A stretch of 64,000 nucleotides of DNA from Clostridia bacterium (GCA_900764105.1 CAAFMS010000004.1:8930-72929); one strand, 5' to 3'; counted from the first letter of the stretch, positions 24,148 through 33,199 are shown. Numbers and translations are program-made. The notes: generated by a model from the sequence alone, not told the origin.

Positions 24148-24990
24148 ATGAGTTTTAAGGAAGTAAAACTTCACGGCAGCGAGGATTTTCCGTTCGGACT
24201 TTATCTTATCGACGAGAACCATCCGAAATACGAAATGGCGTTTCATTGGCATACGAACGCGGAGATGATAAGGGTTAAAAGCGGCTCGCTCGAAATTACG
24301 CTGAACAATAAAAAACGCGCCGCAAAGAGCGGAGACGTCGTATTTATAAACAGCGAAGTCGTTCACGGCGCGACGCCGTCGAACTGCGTTTACGAGTGCC
24401 TTGTTTTTCCTCTTTCGTACCTGAAAAGCGGCAACAGATTTTCAAATTCCTTTATCGATCATCTCGTGGATAAGAACTGCCATTTATCTCCCTTTCCCGA
24501 AGGCGAGGAGATAAAGAGCATCTCGGACAGGCTTTTCGAGACGGTAAAAGAGAAGAAAAACGGCTATCAATTTATCACGATAGGGCTTGTTAACGAACTT
24601 ATAGGCGAGTTTTTGCGTACTAATCAATATTCTTACGAAACGGAGGGGCTTGAAGGGGTGGACGACAGAAAGGTTTTGAAACTCAAAAACACGCTGTCGT
24701 TTATTCGCAACAATTTCGACAAGGAAATTACTCTCGACGATATGGCTTACGCCTCGGGCTTTTCCACGAAATACTTTTGTTCGTTCTTCAAGGAGATGAC
24801 GGGAAAGACTCCCGTTTCGTATCTGAATTCTTACAGAGTTGAGAGGGCGTGCAGAAAACTTCTCGGCAGCGACCTCACGATAACGCAGATCGCCTACGGC
24901 TGCGGTTTTAACGATTTGAGTTACTTTATCAAAACGTTCAAAGAAATAAAGAAATGTACCCCGAAATATTATCGGGCTAACATAGAATAA
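24148..24990 (+). CDS. AraC-family transcriptional regulator
   Basis: 280 residues: an N-terminal cupin sensor domain (FHWHTNAEMIRVKSGSLEIT near residue 32, ending with HGATPSN) and a C-terminal double helix-turn-helix (IRNNFDKEITLDDMAYASGF, then GSDLTITQIAYGCGFND and the FKEIKKCTPKYYR signature, about 180-278). Cupin-type AraC proteins sense sugars. Its position between divergent fucI and a co-directional dehydrogenase makes L-fucose, fuculose or lactaldehyde the likely inducer. The ATG has GAGG about 12 nt upstream. Confidence 0.92.
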   Translation: MSFKEVKLHGSEDFPFGLYLIDENHPKYEMAFHWHTNAEMIRVKSGSLEITLNNKKRAAKSGDVVFINSEVVHGATPSNCVYECLVFPLSYLKSGNRFSNSFIDHLVDKNCHLSPFPEGEEIKSISDRLFETVKEKKNGYQFITIGLVNELIGEFLRTNQYSYETEGLEGVDDRKVLKLKNTLSFIRNNFDKEITLDDMAYASGFSTKYFCSFFKEMTGKTPVSYLNSYRVERACRKLLGSDLTITQIAYGCGFNDLSYFIKTFKEIKKCTPKYYRANIE

Positions 24991-25011
24991 TCTAAAAGGA
25001 GACAGAAAAAA

Positions 25012-26175
25012 ATGATTTACGATTTCACATATTACAATCCGACGAAAATTTACTTCGGTAAAAAATCGCTCGAAAATCTCGAAGCCGAACTAAAAAATTA
25101 CGGTAAAAACGTGCTTTTGGTTTACGGCAAAAACTCGATTAAAAAAATCGGCTTGTACGACGAAGTAATAAAAACGCTTAAAAGATGCGGCAAAAACGTA
25201 GTCGAACTTGCGGGAATCAACGCAAACCCCCGTTATTCGCAGGTTTTAGAGGGCGCAAGACTCGTTCGCGAAAACGACGTGGATTTAATTCTGGCGGTAG
25301 GCGGCGGTTCGGTTATAGACTGTTCGAAAGCCATTTCGGTTTCCGCATACGCGAAAGGCGACCCGTGGAAGAGATACTGGATCGACTTCGAGCCTGTCGA
25401 TAATAAATTAGTACCTGTCGGGGCGATACTGACGATGACGGGAACGGCGAGCGAAATGAACGGAGGTTCGGTTATTACCAACGAGGACGAAAAGATAAAG
25501 ACGGGCAGAGTGTTCGACGCGTCGGTGTATCCGAAGTTTTCGATTCTTAACCCCGAATACACTTACAGCGTACCCGAAAGACAGATGGTTAGCGGTATTT
25601 TCGATATTTTTTCGCACCTTATGGAACAGTATTTTTCGGGCGACGACGACAACACGACCGATTACGTTATAGAGGGCGTAATAAAATCGCTGATTAAAAG
25701 CGCAAGGGCAGCGAAGAAAGACCCGAGAAATTACGAGGCGAGAAGCAATATAATGTGGTGCGCGACCTTGGGTCTTAACACGGTTACGGGCGTTTCAAAA
25801 ACGCAGGACTGGGAAGTCCACATGATAGAGCATCAGTTAGGGGCATATACCGATTGTCCGCACGGACTCGGACTTGCCGTAATTTCCGTACCGTATTACA
25901 GGTATATATATAAATACGGCTTGGACAAATTCGTCCGCTACGCGGAGAACGTCTGGGGCGTAGACGCTACGGGAAAGACGAAAGAAGAGATTGCGTTGCA
26001 GGGTATAGACAAACTCGCCGAATTTATAAAGGAAATGGGAATCCCCACGACTTTGAGAGAACTCGGAGCGACGGAAGAAATGTTGCCGCTTATAGCGAAA
26101 ACGACCGTAAAAGGCGGCGGGTACAAGCAGATGGATGAAAGCGATATTCTGAGGGTATTGAAAGAGTGTTATTGA
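25012..26175 (+). CDS. Iron-containing alcohol dehydrogenase (butanol dehydrogenase/YqhD type)
   Basis: A 387-residue group III alcohol dehydrogenase. NAD(P)-binding loop AVGGGSVIDCSKA (about residues 94-106); metal ligands are recognisable in SGIFDIFSHLMEQYF (Asp, His near 193-200) and EVHMIEHQLGAYTDCPHGLGLA (His pair near 266-284). GGAG lies 9 nt upstream of the ATG, 22 bp after araC, so the two are an operon. With fucI divergent, it may reduce lactaldehyde or a related aldehyde, duplicating FucO; the exact substrate cannot be read. Confidence 0.9.
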   Translation: MIYDFTYYNPTKIYFGKKSLENLEAELKNYGKNVLLVYGKNSIKKIGLYDEVIKTLKRCGKNVVELAGINANPRYSQVLEGARLVRENDVDLILAVGGGSVIDCSKAISVSAYAKGDPWKRYWIDFEPVDNKLVPVGAILTMTGTASEMNGGSVITNEDEKIKTGRVFDASVYPKFSILNPEYTYSVPERQMVSGIFDIFSHLMEQYFSGDDDNTTDYVIEGVIKSLIKSARAAKKDPRNYEARSNIMWCATLGLNTVTGVSKTQDWEVHMIEHQLGAYTDCPHGLGLAVISVPYYRYIYKYGLDKFVRYAENVWGVDATGKTKEEIALQGIDKLAEFIKEMGIPTTLRELGATEEMLPLIAKTTVKGGGYKQMDESDILRVLKECY

Positions 26176-26631
26176 TTTTATAATCAAAAATAAAAAAATC
26201 GAGATAAAAGCGGGACGTCGAGGCGCCGTCCCCTACGGCAAAACCCGATAAAATATTAAATTAAAACATAACGAAAGCGGGACGACGACCTCGACGTCTC
26301 TAAATGTGCAACACTTTATTATAGTAATCGTAGGGGACGGCGCTCTCGACGTCCCTAAACGTACAACACTTTATTATAGTACTCGTAGGGGACGGCATCC
26401 TCGACGTCCCTAAACGCGCAGCACTTTATTATAGTAATCGTAGGGGACGGCGCCCTCGACGTCCCGAAAAACGATAACTTATCCCAAAAACGCAAAAAAG
26501 ATACTCGAATTTGCGAAATGCGCTTTAAAGAAGTCTCATTAAATAAAACTTCTTGGGCGTTTTTCATTTATTCGGGTATCTTTTTATTATTGTTTTCCTT
26601 TGTAAGAAAAATTTCAGGTAAAAGTAAATGT
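26176..26631. repeat. Intergenic block with three 55-bp tandem repeats and palindromic repeats
   Basis: A 55-bp unit (CTCGACGTCCCTAAACG... CACTTTATTATAGTA... GTAGGGGACGGC) starts at 26290, 26345 and 26400, with a partial fourth at 26455. An inverted family copy lies at 26211-26239 and a degenerate one at 26278-26300. No gene is seen. The block lies between converging adh and leuS. Confidence 0.85.
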
Positions 26632-29061
26632 TTATTTAACTATGAAATTCACAAGTCTGCCTTTGACGACTATCGCCTTTACGATTTGTTTTCCGTCGAC
26701 GATTTTCGCTATCGTCTCGTTTTCAAGGGCGATTTTCTTTATTTCTTCGTCGGTCGCTTCTTTTGAAACGACGATTTTACTCTTGACTTTGCTGTTTATC
26801 TGAACGGCGAGTTCGATTTCGTCTTTAACGAGCGCCGCTTCGTCGCAGGTCGGATAACTTTCGAGAAATACCGATTTACTATTGCCTCTTTGCGACCATA
26901 ACTCTTCCGCGAAGTGCGGGCAAGCGGGAGCGAGAAGCAGTATAAGGGTGTCGGTAACTTTTCTTAAAAGTCCTTCCTTTCTGAGTGGGAGCGAATCGTA
27001 TTTGTAAATTGCCGTGACAAATTCCATAAGTCTTGCGACCGCCGTATTGAACGAGAACGAGTTCATATCTTTATCGACGGACTTTACGCAGTATGCTTCC
27101 GCGTAGAGAAGTTCCTTGTCGTCTTTTGTCGAATAATCCTCTTTAATCGACTTATAGCCGCTTGTTTTCGTTACGATGCGTTCGATTCGTTCGATAAATT
27201 TCGCTATAGACTTTATGCCGTTATCATCCCACGGACCGCCTGCGGTGTAGTCGAAACCGAACATAAGGTACATTCTGAAAACGTCCGAACCATAGGCGTC
27301 TATATACGAATCGGGGGAAACGACGTTGCCTCTCGACTTGCTCATTCTCATTCCGTCGGGTCCTAAAATAATGCCCTGATGGGTGAGGGATTTGAACGGT
27401 TCGTCGAATTTAAGATAGCCCATATCCCTGAGGGCTTTCGTGATGAAACGCGCGTAGAGAAGGTGCATGCAAGCGTGTTCCGGACCGCCGACGTATTTGT
27501 CTACGGGGAGCATCTTGTTGATTATTTCGGGATCGAACGGCATTTCCGTATTCTTGCTGTCGGGATATCTGAGATAGTACCAACTCGAACACACGAAGGT
27601 GTCGAGCGTATCGGGATCTCTCGTCGCTTTGCCGCCGCATTTCGGGCAGGTCGTATTCATAAACGACTCGCACTTCGCAAGCGGAGACTTGCCGTCGGGC
27701 TTGAACTCGACGTCTTTGGGCAGAAGAACGGGTAAATCTTTATAAGGAACGGGAACCGTTCCGCATTTTTCGCAGTAAACGATCGGAATAGGCGCGCCCC
27801 AGTATCTCTGACGGGAAACGAGCCAGTCGCGAAGCCTGTAATTTACTTTATGCTGACCTTTCGCCTCGGCGTAAAGTCTGTTTAAAATAGCCTTTCTCGC
27901 CTCTTCGGAAGTAAGCCCGTCGTATTCGAGACTGTTCACGAGAACGCCGTCATCGACGTAGGGGAGAACGGTATCGCCCTTCGGATTGTGAACGACCACC
28001 TGAACGGGCAGGTCGTATTTTTTTGCGAAAGCGTAGTCTCTCGCGTCGTGAGCGGGAACTCCCATAACAGCGCCCGAGCCATAGGAGAAAAGGACGTAGT
28101 CCGCAGCGTAAATAGGAACTTTTTTGCCGTTTACGGGGTTAATCGCATACGCTCCGATAAATACGCCCGTCTTCTCGCGGGTAGTCGAGAGTCTTTCGAT
28201 TTCGTCTGTTTTGGAAGTGTCCTCGATATATTTCAAAACCGCGGGTTCGGCTTTTTTCGTCATAAGTTTTTTGACGAGCGGGTGTTCGGGTGCGAGCGCG
28301 ACGTAAGAAACGCCGAAAAGCGTGTCCGCTCTCGTCGTGAACACCTTAAATTCGTCGCCGCTTTCGGCTTTGAATACTATTTCGCCGCCCGTAGACTTGC
28401 CTATCCAGTTTTTTTGCATCGCCTTGGTCTTTTCGGGCCAGTCGAGACCGTCGAGTTTATCGAGCAGTTCTTCGGCGTAGTTTGTGATTTTGAAGAACCA
28501 TTGCGTGAGGTCTCTCTTTACGACCTGAGTTCCGCATCTCTCGCAATGTCCGTCAACGACCTGTTCGTTCGCAAGCACGGTATTGCAACTCGGACACCAG
28601 TTTACTGGCGCCTCTTTTCTGTAAGCGAGACCGTTTTCGTAAAGTTTAAGGAAGAGCCATTGAGTCCATTTGTAGTAGTCGGGCATACACGTTTTGATTT
28701 CGGCGTTCCAGTCGAACATCGCGCCCATTTTTTTGAGTTGCCCTTCCATCGTTTCTATGTTGGCAAGAGTGGAAATTTCGGGGTGAACGCCCGTTTTTAT
28801 CGCGTAATTCTCGGCAGGCAGACCGAACGCGTCGAATCCCATCGGCTCGAAGACTTCGTAGCCTTTCATCTTTTTATAACGCGCAAAACTGTCCGTTAAG
28901 CCGTAATTATACCAATGTCCCAAGTGCAATTTGGAAGCCGACGGGTAGGAAAACATTTCGAGACAGTAAAACTTTTTGTCGATATTTTTCTTGTCGAACG
29001 CATAGAGTTTTTCTTTTTCCCATTTTTGTTGCCATTTGGCTTCGACGGATTTCATATCCAT
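26632..29061 (-). CDS. leuS: Leucyl-tRNA synthetase
   Basis: Charges tRNA-Leu. Class I signatures: HIGH-type PSASKLHLGHWYNYG (about residues 42-56) and KMSKS-type RMSKSRGNV (about 575). The CP1 editing insertion (TTRADTLFG, about 245) and zinc-binding CxxC pairs (CPSC/CERC; CEKC/CPKC) are present. About 809 residues, the bacterial norm. AAGGAG lies 8 nt before the ATG at 29061; the frame extends to 29100 without a site. No T-box leader was found upstream. Confidence 0.97.
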   Translation of the reverse strand: MDMKSVEAKWQQKWEKEKLYAFDKKNIDKKFYCLEMFSYPSASKLHLGHWYNYGLTDSFARYKKMKGYEVFEPMGFDAFGLPAENYAIKTGVHPEISTLANIETMEGQLKKMGAMFDWNAEIKTCMPDYYKWTQWLFLKLYENGLAYRKEAPVNWCPSCNTVLANEQVVDGHCERCGTQVVKRDLTQWFFKITNYAEELLDKLDGLDWPEKTKAMQKNWIGKSTGGEIVFKAESGDEFKVFTTRADTLFGVSYVALAPEHPLVKKLMTKKAEPAVLKYIEDTSKTDEIERLSTTREKTGVFIGAYAINPVNGKKVPIYAADYVLFSYGSGAVMGVPAHDARDYAFAKKYDLPVQVVVHNPKGDTVLPYVDDGVLVNSLEYDGLTSEEARKAILNRLYAEAKGQHKVNYRLRDWLVSRQRYWGAPIPIVYCEKCGTVPVPYKDLPVLLPKDVEFKPDGKSPLAKCESFMNTTCPKCGGKATRDPDTLDTFVCSSWYYLRYPDSKNTEMPFDPEIINKMLPVDKYVGGPEHACMHLLYARFITKALRDMGYLKFDEPFKSLTHQGIILGPDGMRMSKSRGNVVSPDSYIDAYGSDVFRMYLMFGFDYTAGGPWDDNGIKSIAKFIERIERIVTKTSGYKSIKEDYSTKDDKELLYAEAYCVKSVDKDMNSFSFNTAVARLMEFVTAIYKYDSLPLRKEGLLRKVTDTLILLLAPACPHFAEELWSQRGNSKSVFLESYPTCDEAALVKDEIELAVQINSKVKSKIVVSKEATDEEIKKIALENETIAKIVDGKQIVKAIVVKGRLVNFIVK

Positions 29062-29255
29062 AAATAAAGTCTCCTTAAACGAACGTATATACTCCTGCAT
29101 TTTAGCACAAACCGAAAACTTTTTCCACTTTTTTAAGGGCGTTTTTCAATAAAAATATATTTTTACAACTTTTTTAAAGAGTTGAGAAAAAGCGTAGACT
29201 TTTTTTTCGCGTTGTGATATTATTATCAAGCGATAAAAATTATGCGGGAACGAGT

Positions 29256-30353
29256 ATGGTAAACGATACTGAAAATAAAGAGAATACGAAAAGCGAAAAC
29301 GGCGCAGCCTCGGAAGGGGCGTATACCTATTTCCCCGAAAAAGAAATAGTTAAATATTCCGTAACAAAAGACTACTGGGTGATGCCGACAAACAAAAAGA
29401 CGAAGTATTTATCTTCGGCGATATACGTTTTTCTGGCGGCGTTTTTCTATGCGGCGGGGTTTCATTATTTCGTCACGCCCTGTTCTTTTGCTCCGGGCGG
29501 AATAGGCGGTATCGTCGCTATGGTTCAGCACGCCTTAGGGGAATCCGCAGCGAATCCGCTGCTTCAGGAATACAGTTCTTTCTTGTTCATTATTTGCAAT
29601 ATACCGTTGCTTATCCCCGCCTATAAGTTGTTAAACAAGGAATTTGTCGTTAAAACGGCTATCGTTGCGGTACTTATAGCGGTCATATCTTTTCTGTTTG
29701 ACAGCGTGATAGACAAAGACTTTAAATTCTCCATAAATCAGACGATTAAAGTTACCGATATGGGTACGAGGCTTCTGTCGGCGTTTGTCGGCGGCGCGGT
29801 ATGCGGTGTTTCGCTTGCGTGCGCATTAAAGACTAACGCGTCCACGGGCGGAGCGGATATAGTCGGCGCGATGATACAGAAAAAGAATCCGCACAGAAGC
29901 CTTGCGTCTATGATTTTTGCGGTAAACGGCGTAATTTTTGCGGTTTCTATTGCGGTATACAAAGAGAATCTCATACCCGTTTTTCTTTCGCTCGTATATA
30001 CCTATACGACGACAAAGACGTGCGACTTTATAATGTACGGAGCGAAGAGCGCGCTTAAATTCGAAGTAATAACGGAGCATGCGGAAGAAATATCGAAAGA
30101 GATAATCGAAAAACTCGGACACGCGGTGACGGTAACGCCTGCGGAAGGAATGTTCGAGCATAAAAACAAAGTTCTTCTTATATGCGTAATAAAGCCGAGG
30201 CAGACGGCGAAATTCCAAGAGATAATTAGTCGATATCCCGAGACTTTTGCTTATGTAGGAACGGTCAGCGAAGTAATCGGAAAATTCAACTCGACAGGCA
30301 GAAAAGAGAAGAAGAATAGCGAAAGAGAGAATACAAACGGCAAGAAATTTTAA
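29256..30353 (+). CDS. YitT-family membrane protein
   Basis: A YitT/DUF161 membrane protein: a charged N-terminal tail of about 50 residues, then about six membrane segments (first at YLSSAIYVFLAAFFYAAGF, with the conserved PGGIGGIVA after it) and a cytoplasmic DUF2179 domain at the end (VLLICVIKPRQTAKFQEII). The family's transport substrate is unknown. The frame opens at a GTG (29214), but ATG at 29256 behind GGGAAC is preferred. It is divergent from leuS. The N-terminal tail is longer than usual. Confidence 0.9.
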   Translation: MVNDTENKENTKSENGAASEGAYTYFPEKEIVKYSVTKDYWVMPTNKKTKYLSSAIYVFLAAFFYAAGFHYFVTPCSFAPGGIGGIVAMVQHALGESAANPLLQEYSSFLFIICNIPLLIPAYKLLNKEFVVKTAIVAVLIAVISFLFDSVIDKDFKFSINQTIKVTDMGTRLLSAFVGGAVCGVSLACALKTNASTGGADIVGAMIQKKNPHRSLASMIFAVNGVIFAVSIAVYKENLIPVFLSLVYTYTTTKTCDFIMYGAKSALKFEVITEHAEEISKEIIEKLGHAVTVTPAEGMFEHKNKVLLICVIKPRQTAKFQEIISRYPETFAYVGTVSEVIGKFNSTGRKEKKNSERENTNGKKF

Positions 30354-30422
30354 AATAAGGCTATAAACTGCTTGCCAAAACTGCGAGAAAGTAGTAGAAT
30401 ACATAAGAAAGCAACAAGAAAC

Positions 30423-30496
30423 GCGGGCGTAGTTTAGTGGTAAAATATGGGCTTCCCAAGCCTAGGTTGCGGGTCCGATTCCCGTCGCCCGCTCCA
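30423..30496 (+). tRNA. tRNA-Gly (CCC)
   Basis: A 74-nt tRNA with encoded CCA; acceptor GCGGGCG/CGCCCGC, anticodon loop TTCCCAA. Its 3' end is part of a 22-bp inverted repeat (see next feature). Confidence 0.93.
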
Positions 30497-30538
30497 CTTG
30501 TCCCGCCTCAACTTTCGTTGAGGCGGGACAAGTGGAGC
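30491..30538 (+). repeat. 22-bp inverted repeat containing the tRNA-Gly 3' end
   Basis: GCTCCACTTGTCCCGCCTCAAC (positions 30491-30512, given in two parts here: GCTCCACTTG and TCCCGCCTCAAC) is exactly complementary to 30517-30538 with a 4-nt loop. The left arm starts in the last bases of the tRNA (GCTCCA). It resembles a terminator stem but has no T run. Confidence 0.85.
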
Positions 30539-30730
30539 GGACTCCTCAGGGAAAAGGAACAAAAATCGCCTGCGATTTTCTGAACGCATTTTACGAAGTA
30601 AAATTCCGACGAATGTCGGCTTCCCGTCGCCCGCGAGAATGGTAAACGGTGGTTGAGGGGAGAGATGTGGAGCGGACTCCTCAGAAACCGCCTGCGATTT
30701 TCTGAAAGCGTGTGAGTAATAATTTAATAA
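30539..30730. repeat. tRNA-Gly tail fragments and short palindromes
   Basis: TGGAGCGGACTCCTCAG occurs at about 30533 and 30668, and CGCCTGCGATTTTCTGAA after each. CTTCCCGTCGCCCGC near 30619 repeats the tRNA-Gly 3' strand. Small palindromes (ATTTTACGAAGTAAAAT, CCGACGAATGTCGG) fill the gaps. No gene seen. Confidence 0.65.
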
Positions 30731-30806
30731 GGGTGATTAACTCAGTTGGTAGAGTGTTTCCGTCACATGGAAGAAGTCGGGAGTTCGAGTCTCTTATCAC
30801 CCACCA
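30731..30806 (+). tRNA. tRNA-Val (CAC)
   Basis: A 76-nt tRNA with encoded CCA; acceptor GGGTGAT/ATCACCC, anticodon loop GTCACAT. The T stem GGGAG/CTCTT contains two G-U pairs. Confidence 0.92.
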
Positions 30807-30857
30807 TAAAGAAGGCAGGTCAAGCGAAACGCTTGGCCTGCCTTCTTTATGGTGGGT
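30799..30857 (+). repeat. 28-bp inverted repeat containing the tRNA-Val 3' end
   Basis: The left arm begins inside the tRNA (ACCCACCA) and continues TAAAGAAGGCAGGTCAAGCG; after loop AAA the right arm CGCTTGGCCTGCCTTC... TATGGTGGGT complements it with a single G-U pair. It has the same design as after tRNA-Gly. Confidence 0.85.
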
Positions 30858-31437
30858 TCTTATGAGAACTCGTTACGCGGCAACTTGTTGCCGACGAGCG
30901 TCAATTTGCTTTAGCAAATTCTTGCCGAGGGACTCCCGCTTGCGGGAAACGGCAAAATCTCTTATCACCCCGTATAGAGAGGTATGTTTGTGAGGCAAGC
31001 GTTTCGCTTGACCTGCCTTCTTTATGGTGTGTTCTTATGAGAACTCGTTACGCGGCAACTTGTTGCCGACGAGCGTCAATTTGCTTTAGCAAATTCTTGC
31101 CGTCAATATCAAGGTTAAAAATTTGCTCGCAAGAATTTTTAACCTGCAATATTCATGAGGCGATTGCAATTTATCGTCTACGAAAAATTGCAGGACAATT
31201 TGCCCGACGCAAATGCGTCAATCGCCAAATAGGGACTCCCGCTTGCGGGAAACGGCAAAATCTCTTATCACCCAGTATAGAGAGGTACGTTTGTGAGGCA
31301 AGTGTTTCGCTTGACCTGCTTTCTTTATGGTGGGTTCTTATGAGAACTCGTTACGCGGCAACTTGTTGCCGGCGAGCGTCAATTTGCTTCAGCAAATTTT
31401 ACGAATTTAAAATTATTTTTTACGATTTTTTTCTGCT
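30837..31437. repeat. Palindrome-rich block repeated three times after tRNA-Val
   Basis: A unit of about 87 bp (CTTTATGGTGGGTTCTTATG... TTTGCTTTAGCAAATTCTTG) begins near 30840, 31019 and 31324. Between copies, AAATCTCTTATCACCC repeats the tRNA-Val T-stem/acceptor end (30955-30969 and 31259-31274). The unit is a string of small palindromes (GCAACTTGTTGC, AATTTGCTTTAGCAAATT, TCCCGCTTGCGGGA). Frames across it read the same peptide three times, but that follows from the DNA repeat. Confidence 0.8.
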
Positions 31438-31443
31438 ATCCCG

Positions 31444-31920
31444 TTATAGTTTATAGAGGGATACCCACGATTTTATTTCCGCTTCGCCGCGATTTAACAC
31501 CTTGCCTTCTTTAACCGTTACGTCTTTTCCGAGTATTTTGCGGAAATTTTCAGCGGTTTTTCCCAAGTCGCTGCCGCCGCTCGTGGCAAACGGGATAACG
31601 GTCTTACCCGTAAAGTCGTAACTTTCGAGGAATGTGTCTATTATTTTCGGTTCGACGTACCACCATACGGGGAAGCCTACGAAAACCACGTCGTAATCAT
31701 CAATATTGTCGAGTTTTTCGGCTATTTCGGGTCGAGCAGACGGGTCGTTCATCTCTATCGAGGAACGACTTTTTTTATCCGTCCAGTCGAGGTCTTTGTC
31801 CGTATAAGGAGTTACGGGCTTTATTTCAAACAAATCCGCGTCAGCCGCTGAAGCGATAAGGCGAGCCGTTTTTGCGGTTACGCCGCTTGCGGAAAAATAT
31901 GCTACGAGTACTTTTTTCAT
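31444..31920 (-). CDS. Flavodoxin
   Basis: A 158-residue FMN-binding flavodoxin-fold electron carrier or FMN reductase. The phosphate-binding loop VAYFSASGVTAKTA (residues 5-18) differs slightly from the classic S-x-T-G-x-T. FMN-ring contacts are likely at FVGFPVWWYVEP (about 80-91) and FATSGGSDLGKT (about 110-121). This matches the Flavodoxin_4 group of short stress- or sugar-associated flavodoxins in Clostridia. CGGAGG lies 8 nt before the ATG. Confidence 0.9.
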   Translation of the reverse strand: MKKVLVAYFSASGVTAKTARLIASAADADLFEIKPVTPYTDKDLDWTDKKSRSSIEMNDPSARPEIAEKLDNIDDYDVVFVGFPVWWYVEPKIIDTFLESYDFTGKTVIPFATSGGSDLGKTAENFRKILGKDVTVKEGKVLNRGEAEIKSWVSLYKL

Positions 31921-32096
31921 AAATTTTACCTCCGAAATAATATTTTGGTTATATTATATCCCCGTTTTTTTAAAAAGTAAATATTTTTCTCATAATTTTT
32001 AAAGTGTAAAAAATTATTGTCAAGAAAAAATATTTTTGGTACAATATAGGTAAATTATATAATGAAACGATTTGTTAAAAATCGATTAAAAGTAGT

Positions 32097-32681
32097 ATGT
32101 GGAAATTTATACAATCGATTGATCTGTCCGTCGCGAGGGCGGCAGGTTGTTTGCGCGATGCCTGCGGCGGGGTTTTAACGCCATTTTTCAAGGTCGTAAC
32201 TCTGAGCGGCAATTTCGGAATGGTTTTCATTGTTGCCGGCATAATAATGCTGTTTTTCAGGCGGACGAGAAAGGCAGGCGTTTGTTCGCTTCTCGCCCTT
32301 CTTTTCGGGCTGCTTTTTACTAATATTATACTAAAAAACTCTGTTGCGAGACCTCGTCCGTTTTCCGACGAAACCTCGGAATTTTATTCGTTGTGGAAGG
32401 CGGCGGGAAGTCTGAAAGAGAGCGGCTATTCCTTCCCGTCGGGGCATACGACTGCGGCTGCGGCGTTCAGCGTTTCGCTGTTTATCGCTTTGAATAAACG
32501 TTATTCGTGGGCGTTTTTGCTTATACCCGTACTTATGGGCTTTACGCGGGTTTACTTCGTCGTTCATTACGCTACGGATATATTGGGCGGATTACTCGTC
32601 GGCGGCGTTTCGTCGGCGATAGCGTATTATATAGTAAAAAAGTTGGTTAAAAACGACAAAATTGCCAATTTACTGCCGTAA
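32097..32681 (+). CDS. PAP2-family membrane phosphatase
   Basis: A 194-residue integral membrane phosphatase of the PAP2 superfamily, likely acting on undecaprenyl-pyrophosphate or phosphatidyl-phosphates. The three catalytic blocks are KNSVARPRPF (about residues 80-90), SFPSGHTTAAA (about 113-123, catalytic His) and TRVYFVVHYATDILGG (about 149-164, second catalytic His). There are about five membrane helices. No clear ribosome site precedes the ATG. It stops 32 bp before the truncated sigG, an unusual neighbour for that gene. Confidence 0.92.
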   Translation: MWKFIQSIDLSVARAAGCLRDACGGVLTPFFKVVTLSGNFGMVFIVAGIIMLFFRRTRKAGVCSLLALLFGLLFTNIILKNSVARPRPFSDETSEFYSLWKAAGSLKESGYSFPSGHTTAAAAFSVSLFIALNKRYSWAFLLIPVLMGFTRVYFVVHYATDILGGLLVGGVSSAIAYYIVKKLVKNDKIANLLP

Positions 32682-32713
32682 AAAACACTTTTCAACATCC
32701 GAAGCCCATTCCG

Positions 32714-33199
32714 ATGATTATAGGTGAAGTAAAAAGAGTAATGAGGTGCAACAACGGACTCAGGGTTGCGAGGAGCATAAGAGATACGGCGTACAAAGTA
32801 TTACAGGCAAGAAGTAAAATCGAAGCCGAAAAAGACGACGTTGCGAGTATGGCTGAGATTGCCGAGACCCTCAATATTCCCGAGAGGGAAGTGGTGTACG
32901 CTTTGGACGCCATATCCGACCCCATATCCCTTTACGACCCCGTGTACAACAAAAACGGCGACGCTCTTCTCGTCATGGATCAGATAGGCGACGAAAAGAA
33001 TACCGACGAGAGATGGACGGAAAAAGTCGCGCTCGAAGGGGCGTTGTCGAGGCTTAACGAAAGGGAAAAGAAGATACTGTATTTAAGATATTACGAGGGT
33101 AAAACGCAGACGGAAATTTCCGACGAGATAGGGTTGTCGCAAGCGCAGGTTTCGAGGCTCGAAAAGAACGCCCTCAAAAGCATAAAGTCCAAAATGTGA
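32714..33199 (+). pseudogene. sigG: N-terminally truncated sporulation sigma factor (SigG-like)
   Basis: 161 residues matching only the second half of SigG: PMIIGEVKRV and ARSIRDTAYKVLQ of region 3, LDAISDPISLYDPVY and MDQIGDEKN, and the region 4 helix-turn-helix KTQTEISDEIGLSQAQVSRLEKNALKSI. Full SigG is about 255 residues; region 2, which binds core RNA polymerase and melts the -10 box, is missing. The frame upstream stops at 32648 and shows no homology, and no ribosome site precedes the ATG. The neighbour ylmC is the usual one downstream of sigG, so the 5' half was probably deleted here. It could alternatively be kept as an anti-sigma decoy or DNA-binding remnant. Confidence 0.8.

Noticed and set aside
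26290..26466. Possible CRISPR array
   Set aside because: The 55-bp units repeat almost entirely without unique spacers, and no cas genes are present; it is a tandem repeat.
29062..29255. T-box riboswitch upstream of leuS
   Set aside because: The region is short and AT-rich and shows no T-box sequence or antiterminator helix.
30712..31456. Open frames with a repeated peptide (MRTRYAATCCRRASICFSKF) across the tRNA-Val downstream region
   Set aside because: The peptide repeats because the DNA palindrome block repeats; the frames run through the tRNA and have no ribosome sites.
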